Source: an uncultured Methylococcaceae bacterium (GTDB taxonomy: Bacteria > Pseudomonadota > Gammaproteobacteria > Methylococcales > Methylococcaceae). From it: DNA of 10,030 nt. The notes beneath the pieces are model-generated. The model was not told where the DNA came from, ran no database searches, and saw only the letters and a list, made by a program, of their open reading frames with translations. Below are positions 6,242 through 10,030 of this stretch, piece after piece. Position numbers and translations under genes: made by a program. How positions within the stretch are numbered: the first letter of the stretch is position 1; each line of letters begins with the position of its first letter. Location of the stretch: contig CAIVXW010000250.1 in NCBI GenBank assembly GCA_903910005.1, positions 1 through 10,030 of the forward strand, in the 5' to 3' direction.

Positions 6242-7357
6242 GTGTCCAAAGTCGCCCTTATTACAGGTATTACCGGTCAGGACGGTGCCTATCTCGCCGA
6301 ACTGCTGCTCGCCAAAGGCTATACCGTACACGGTATCAAGCGGCGCACCTCGCTGTTCAATACCGACCGTATCGATCATCTCTATCAGGATCCGCACGAA
6401 ACCGATCGCCGGTTCATTCTACATTATGGCGACCTGACCGATTCCAGCAATCTCATCCGCATCATCCAGCAAGTCAGGCCGGATGAAATTTACAATCTGG
6501 GGGCACAATCCCACGTGGCCGTGTCCTTTGAAAGCCCGGAATATACGGCCAACACCGATGCCCTGGGTACCCTGCGCCTGCTTGAAGCCATCTGCATCCT
6601 GTCACTGCAGGACAAAACCCGGTTTTATCAGGCTTCCACCTCAGAACTGTTCGGCAGGGTACAGGAAATTCCCCAGACCGAAACCACCCCGTTTTATCCG
6701 CGCTCACCCTATGCCGTGGCCAAGCTGTATGCGTACTGGATTACCATCAATTACCGCGAAGCCTACGGACTGTATGCCTGCAACGGCATCCTCTTCAACC
6801 ATGAAAGCCCCTTGCGTGGTGAAACCTTCGTTACCCGCAAAATTACCCGTGGCCTGAGTCGCATTGCCCTGGGGTTGCAGGACTGTCTCCATCTTGGCAA
6901 CCTGGACGCACTGAGGGACTGGGGTCATGCCCGTGATTATGTGGAAATGCAGTGGCTGATGCTGCAACAGGACAAACCGGACGATTTTGTCATTGCCACC
7001 GGTCGACAGTATTCAGTCCGCCACTTCATCAACCTGGCGGCGGCTGAACTGGGCATGACCCTGGAATGGCAGGGAAACGGTAGCCACGAAACCGGGCGGG
7101 TTGCCACGCTGGAAAACCAGGATATTCGCCTCAAACCGGGGGACGTGATCGTGGCGGTTGATCCCAAATACTACCGGCCTACCGAAGTGGAAACCCTGCT
7201 GGGCGACCCCGGCAAAGCCCGACTCAAACTGGGGTGGGAACCCAAAACCAGCCTGGAGACCCTGGTAAGCGAAATGATGAGCGAGGATTACCGCCTGGCC
7301 AAACGCGACAGCCTGATCAAACTGGCCGGTTTCAGGGCTTTTGACCACCATGAATAG
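6242..7357 (+). CDS. gmd: GDP-mannose 4,6-dehydratase
   Basis: The 371-residue cytoplasmic enzyme converts GDP-mannose to GDP-4-keto-6-deoxymannose, the branch point to GDP-fucose, GDP-rhamnose, GDP-perosamine and related sugars for surface polysaccharides. It aligns end to end with the E. coli enzyme (373 residues). Visible are the NADP-binding GITGQDG at residues 9-15, the early HGIKRRTS and FNTDRIDHLYQDPH blocks, the short-chain dehydrogenase active site with T133 and E135 in ASTSELFG, and Y157-x3-K161 in SPYAVAKLYAYW, then ILFNHESP.RGETFVTRKITR, LGNLDALRDWGHA.DYV and YYRPTEVETLLGDP. The GTG at 6242 is the only start that fits the family N-terminus; the ribosome binding site is weak. No enzyme that would use its product lies next to it within the window, and the codons and spacing give no sign of recent transfer. 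It may be expressed with the upstream GTPase gene or from its own promoter in the 92-base gap. Confidence 0.96.
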   Translation: MSKVALITGITGQDGAYLAELLLAKGYTVHGIKRRTSLFNTDRIDHLYQDPHETDRRFILHYGDLTDSSNLIRIIQQVRPDEIYNLGAQSHVAVSFESPEYTANTDALGTLRLLEAICILSLQDKTRFYQASTSELFGRVQEIPQTETTPFYPRSPYAVAKLYAYWITINYREAYGLYACNGILFNHESPLRGETFVTRKITRGLSRIALGLQDCLHLGNLDALRDWGHARDYVEMQWLMLQQDKPDDFVIATGRQYSVRHFINLAAAELGMTLEWQGNGSHETGRVATLENQDIRLKPGDVIVAVDPKYYRPTEVETLLGDPGKARLKLGWEPKTSLETLVSEMMSEDYRLAKRDSLIKLAGFRAFDHHE

Positions 7358-7494
7358 TCCGAACGCGGAAGAAAACATCAGACCGGGGCTGGCGATGATC
7401 CATTCCAGCCGGATTGAGAATCTGCGTGACCTGTTCATTACCAACCGCTGCACGCGGCCGTTTAATCCCACCCGCATCCACAGACACTACTGCC
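7350..7494 (+). other. Open stretch resembling the start of RecC, between gmd and gloB
   Basis: From an ATG at 7350 that overlaps the end of gmd, one frame stays open through the whole gap and would run on into gloB out of frame. Its segment at 7395-7478 reads MIHSSRIENLRDLF followed by ITNRCTRPFNPTRI, which recalls the first 30 or so residues of exonuclease V gamma chains (RecC), where a HSNRL.xL..L start is followed by a DPF.PE.I stretch. Where RecC would continue with its VQS.GM block, the resemblance stops and gloB begins. It may be a relic of a recC copy, a leader peptide or chance. There is no strong ribosome binding site, and I do not call it a gene. Confidence 0.25.
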
Positions 7495-8259
7495 ATGATC
7501 GAACTCAGGCAAATTCCGGTACTCCGGGACAATTATATTCATCTGCTGCATCTGCCGGACTCCGGCCACACGATCGCGGTCGATCCGGCAGAAGCCGCCC
7601 CGGTACTGGCGGCACTGGCTGCCTCGGGCTGGTCGCTGACTCACGTATTCAACACCCACCACCATGCCGACCACATCGGTGGCAACAACGGACTGAAACA
7701 GTCCACCGGTTGTGAAATCGTAGGGTCGGATCAGGATGGGCCGCGCATTCCGGGGCTGGATCGACGGGTGCAGGAGGGCGATTGTTTCCTGATCGGACAC
7801 ACCGAAATCCGCGTCATGGAGGTACCCGGCCACACCCGGGGACACCTTGCCTTCTGGTTGCCGGGCGAGCAGATGATATTCGTGGGAGATACCCTGTTTT
7901 CACTGGGATGTGGCCGCCTGTTCGAAGGAACAGCGGCCCTGATGTGGCAATCGTTGCAGAAAATACGGGCATTACCGGGAGAAACCCGGATTTACTGCGC
8001 TCACGAATACACTGAAGCCAACGCCCGGTTCGCCCTCACGGTAGAACCGGACAACGCCGACCTGCAGCGTCGGGCAGAACAGGTCAGACAGTACAGACGC
8101 CAGGGTCTCTCGACCGTGCCGTCAACGCTGGCCGAAGAACGGGCCTGCAACCCGTTCCTGCGTCCCGACAGCCCATCCATCCGCGCCCGCCTCAACCTGA
8201 TGCATGCAGATGATGTTGGGGTTTTTGCTGAACTGAGACGCCTGAAGGATGTGTTTTGA
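7495..8259 (+). CDS. gloB: Hydroxyacylglutathione hydrolase (glyoxalase II)
   Basis: The 254-residue product is a metallo-beta-lactamase-fold enzyme that hydrolyses S-D-lactoylglutathione to lactate and glutathione, the second step of methylglyoxal removal in the cytoplasm. The two-metal site is complete: THHHADH gives H55, H57, D59 and H60; H113 lies in PGHTRGH; D132 in VGDTLFSLGCGRLFEG; and H170 in YCAHEYT. The C-terminal glutathione-binding region is present, with NARFA, the ERACNPFLR block typical of GloB, and a short helical end. Length matches the family (about 250 residues). The ATG at 7495 fits the family N-terminus (IELRQIPVLRDNYIHLL); reading further upstream to 7414 would add 27 residues that fit nothing known. 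The ribosome binding site is weak. It lies 137 bases after gmd on the same strand and converges with flgL, with eight bases between the stop codons and no terminator that I can see. Confidence 0.95.
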   Translation: MIELRQIPVLRDNYIHLLHLPDSGHTIAVDPAEAAPVLAALAASGWSLTHVFNTHHHADHIGGNNGLKQSTGCEIVGSDQDGPRIPGLDRRVQEGDCFLIGHTEIRVMEVPGHTRGHLAFWLPGEQMIFVGDTLFSLGCGRLFEGTAALMWQSLQKIRALPGETRIYCAHEYTEANARFALTVEPDNADLQRRAEQVRQYRRQGLSTVPSTLAEERACNPFLRPDSPSIRARLNLMHADDVGVFAELRRLKDVF

Positions 8260-8267
8260 CCCGTGTT

Positions 8268-9335
8268 TTAAAGATAATTGAACAGTGACAAACCCTGCAC
8301 CTTGACATAAGCCTGCTGGGAAGCCTGCAGGGCGGTCTGGTGCAGATTGAACCGGCTGATCACCTCGGCATAATCGGCATCCTGCAGGTCAGACAGGTTT
8401 TGTTGCGAATCAAGGTTGAATTTTTCCAGAATGTTGTGTTGTTGATCCAGGGTGCTGAGACGGGCTCCCACTTCTACCCGGGCATCTGACAGGCTTTTAA
8501 GGCCTGCATCCAGATCCTGCAGCCCCGCCGTGATAATCCGGTGGGCTTCGCTTTCTTCCAGGCTTCCGGTAAAAGCATCCCTCAGTCTGAGCAGGGTATT
8601 AAAAATACTGCGTACCGGTGCCGGGGTTGATTCACTGGCCGTAGTACCATCGGAAGGGGTGCTGGCCTCTTCGTCGGCGACCGGTTCCACAGGTGCAACC
8701 CCGGACAATTCCCCGGTTTCGGCGGTGGTAGCACCAGTGGCTGCAACGGGGCCGGTATCCACCGAGGGAACATTTTCAAACACCGAAAAACCATTATGGT
8801 TTGCACTCATCAGGATATCGGCTCCCACCTGTATCTTGCGCTGGTATTTGTCTCCCCGGTAGCTGACGGTGAGTGGGGAACTTTCCGGGTCAAAATCGAA
8901 CGGTTTGACTTCGGCTCTTGAACCTGCAAACAGATACTCTCCCTTGTCATCTTTGGTATTGGCCACATCCATCAGGGCCATCGTCATTTCATGAATTTCC
9001 CGACCGATGGCGTCCTGATCTGATCCATTATAGGTGGCATTCAGCCCGGTGACGGTCAACTCCCTGACGCGATAGAGGATATTACTGGCCGAATCCAGAG
9101 CCGTTTCCTCGTTATTGAGCCGTAACTGTACGGCAGAAATGTTGTCCTGATAGCGGTTGTTCAAGTCAATGGAGGCCTTGAAATCCAGTACGCTGGCCAT
9201 GGCTGCCGGGTCATCGGAGGGTTTGAGCAGTTTCAGGCCGCTGGCCATTTCCTCCTGGCTGCGGTTCATTTCAATCTGGCGAAACATGATGTTTTTAACC
9301 CCGGTCTCCCGGATGGTTGCAGTGGATATGCGCAT
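8268..9335 (-). CDS. flgL: Flagellar hook-associated protein 3 (hook-filament junction)
   Basis: The 355-residue protein is exported by the flagellar type III system and forms, with FlgK, the junction between hook and filament. The N-terminus (MRISTATIRETGVKNI, then EEMASGLKLLKPSDDPAA) and the C-terminus (LSDLQDADYAEVISRFNLHQTALQASQQAYVKVQGLSLFNYL in separate pieces) are the paired flagellin-like coiled-coil ends of FlgL. The middle holds YLFAGS and a variable domain. Residues 191-241 are unusual: about 50 residues rich in Ala, Thr, Glu, Pro, Ser and Gly (for example GPVAATGATTAETGEL and ASTPSDGTTASESTPAP), which explains much of the excess over the 317 residues of the E. coli protein. The ATG at 9335 is 13 bases after the flgK stop; an AGAGG site overlapping that stop lies 10 bases before it, so flgK and flgL are one transcription unit. 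Confidence 0.95.
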   Translation of the reverse strand: MRISTATIRETGVKNIMFRQIEMNRSQEEMASGLKLLKPSDDPAAMASVLDFKASIDLNNRYQDNISAVQLRLNNEETALDSASNILYRVRELTVTGLNATYNGSDQDAIGREIHEMTMALMDVANTKDDKGEYLFAGSRAEVKPFDFDPESSPLTVSYRGDKYQRKIQVGADILMSANHNGFSVFENVPSVDTGPVAATGATTAETGELSGVAPVEPVADEEASTPSDGTTASESTPAPVRSIFNTLLRLRDAFTGSLEESEAHRIITAGLQDLDAGLKSLSDARVEVGARLSTLDQQHNILEKFNLDSQQNLSDLQDADYAEVISRFNLHQTALQASQQAYVKVQGLSLFNYL

Positions 9336-9345
9336 GGCGGGTTAA

Positions 9346-9350
9346 CCTCT
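9346..9350 (-). promoter_or_regulatory. Ribosome binding site of flgL
   Basis: AGAGG on the minus strand overlaps the TAG stop codon of flgK and lies 10 bases before the flgL ATG, pointing to coupled translation of the two junction proteins. Confidence 0.6.
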
Positions 9351-10030
9351 AGCGAACGGCGGAGAGTAAGGCATCAAACATGCTGTTGGCGATCGGGATG
9401 ATCTGGGCGGCAGCCTGGTAGGCCTGCTGGTACTTCAACAGACTCGAGGCTTCTTCATCCAGATTGACGCCGGATACATTTTCCCGTTGTTCAGTCAGTT
9501 GACTGAGGAACGTGGTATGTGCCTGGGTATCAATCTCGGCTGTGCGGGTTCGTCCGCCGATTGTCGTAACCATCTGGGTATAGACCTGGTGAAACGAATA
9601 GGTTTTATTATCCAGGGTGCCTGCCGTCTGTAGTTGACTCAGCGCAAGCATGTTACTGTTATCGGCAATGCCTCCAAAATCATCATCCGGCGCGGTTATG
9701 CTGAAGGAATCGCCATCAACCAGGCCTTCCCTGCCCAGCAAACTTATCTTGATCCCGTCGACGGTCAGGCTGCCATCGTCAGCCAGAGTCAGACTGCCAT
9801 CGACCGTACTGAAAACCCTGTTATCTGATAACCTGGTAATTGTATACTGACCGGTTTCTGAAAGCTCAGGATTTTCATAGCGCAGGTCGTAGCCACTTGA
9901 TACCATGTTTTTTATGGTAGCATCCGGTGCATCACTGAAACCAACCTCAAGGGTTGCCGTCCCGGCATTGCCGTCAGCAGCACTCCAGTCACGGGACGGT
10001 TGACTCGCCGCCGCCAGTTTGGCTGGATCC
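9349..10030 (-). CDS. flgK: Flagellar hook-associated protein 1, C-terminal part
   Basis: The frame is open from the right window edge to a TAG at 9349-9351, giving the last 226 residues; the N-terminus lies outside the window. An ATG at 9906 is internal, because the frame continues upstream through DPAKLAAASQPSRDW, TATLEVGFSD and beyond without a stop. The C-terminal end is the diagnostic part: DNSNMLALSQLQ, then TYSFHQVYTQMVTTIGGRT, the long coiled coil with LTEQRENVSGVNLDEEASSLLKYQ in pieces, and YQAAAQIIPIANSMFDALL. These are the FlgK signature for the flagellin-like terminal helix and the VNLDEE motif. FlgK forms the first junction ring on the hook, below FlgL. The segment at about 9640-9900 belongs to the variable middle domain. 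flgK and flgL are adjacent and in the usual order. Confidence 0.95.
   Translation of the reverse strand, partial: DPAKLAAASQPSRDWSAADGNAGTATLEVGFSDAPDATIKNMVSSGYDLRYENPELSETGQYTITRLSDNRVFSTVDGSLTLADDGSLTVDGIKISLLGREGLVDGDSFSITAPDDDFGGIADNSNMLALSQLQTAGTLDNKTYSFHQVYTQMVTTIGGRTRTAEIDTQAHTTFLSQLTEQRENVSGVNLDEEASSLLKYQQAYQAAAQIIPIANSMFDALLSAVR

Noticed and set aside
7495..7715. Continuation of the RecC-like frame into gloB
   Set aside because: Beyond 7495 the gloB frame is clearly the coding one; the other frame gives an Arg/Pro/His-rich sequence without family resemblance.
9349..9906. A complete 185-residue protein starting at the ATG at 9906
   Set aside because: The frame stays open upstream to the window edge and continues FlgK-like sequence, so the ATG is internal to a larger, partial flgK.

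Overview
The window looks like chromosomal core DNA of a flagellated, Gram-negative gammaproteobacterium. The evidence is the set of genes: DarP/YjgA, the second ('EF-G 2') type of elongation factor G, RsxA/RnfA, periplasmic YceI, the E. coli-like form of GDP-mannose dehydratase, glutathione-dependent GloB, and FlgK-FlgL. I cannot name a genus from sequence alone. Base composition and codon use look even across the window. I see no insertion sequence, integrase, tRNA, rRNA, CRISPR array or other sign of a mobile island.

Layout. Bases 9-293 (minus) encode a small zinc-ribbon protein with two membrane helices, divergent from the next gene. Bases 423-977 (plus) are darP, a 50S ribosome maturation factor that starts at TTG. 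A 174-base gap with two inverted repeats precedes bases 1152-3236 (plus), a full-length EF-G 2 gene closed by a textbook terminator at 3268-3300. A promoter (TTGGCA-18-TATACT) begins inside that terminator's T-run and should drive 3383-3961 (secreted YceI-family protein), 4014-4598 (rsxA) and 4605-6149 (a membrane-anchored GTPase whose ribosome binding site lies at the end of rsxA). Bases 6242-7357 (plus) are gmd, with a GTG start. After a 137-base gap comes gloB (7495-8259, plus). On the minus strand, flgL (8268-9335) and the 3' part of flgK (9349 to the window end) converge on gloB with only eight bases between the stop codons.

How the genes fit together. darP and the EF-G 2 gene form a translation-related block. 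flgK-flgL encode the hook-filament junction. rsxA is the puzzle: it normally heads rsxABCDGE, but here no other Rnf/Rsx subunit follows, and an uncharacterised GTPase takes the place of rsxB. gmd stands without the usual GDP-fucose or GDP-rhamnose partner enzyme. gloB looks like an unrelated housekeeping gene.

I do not see a clearly new multi-gene system. The points most worth checking are the rsxA-GTPase pairing, the GTPase itself, a short open stretch between gmd and gloB that reads like the start of RecC, the low-complexity insert in FlgL, and the leader of the EF-G 2 gene.
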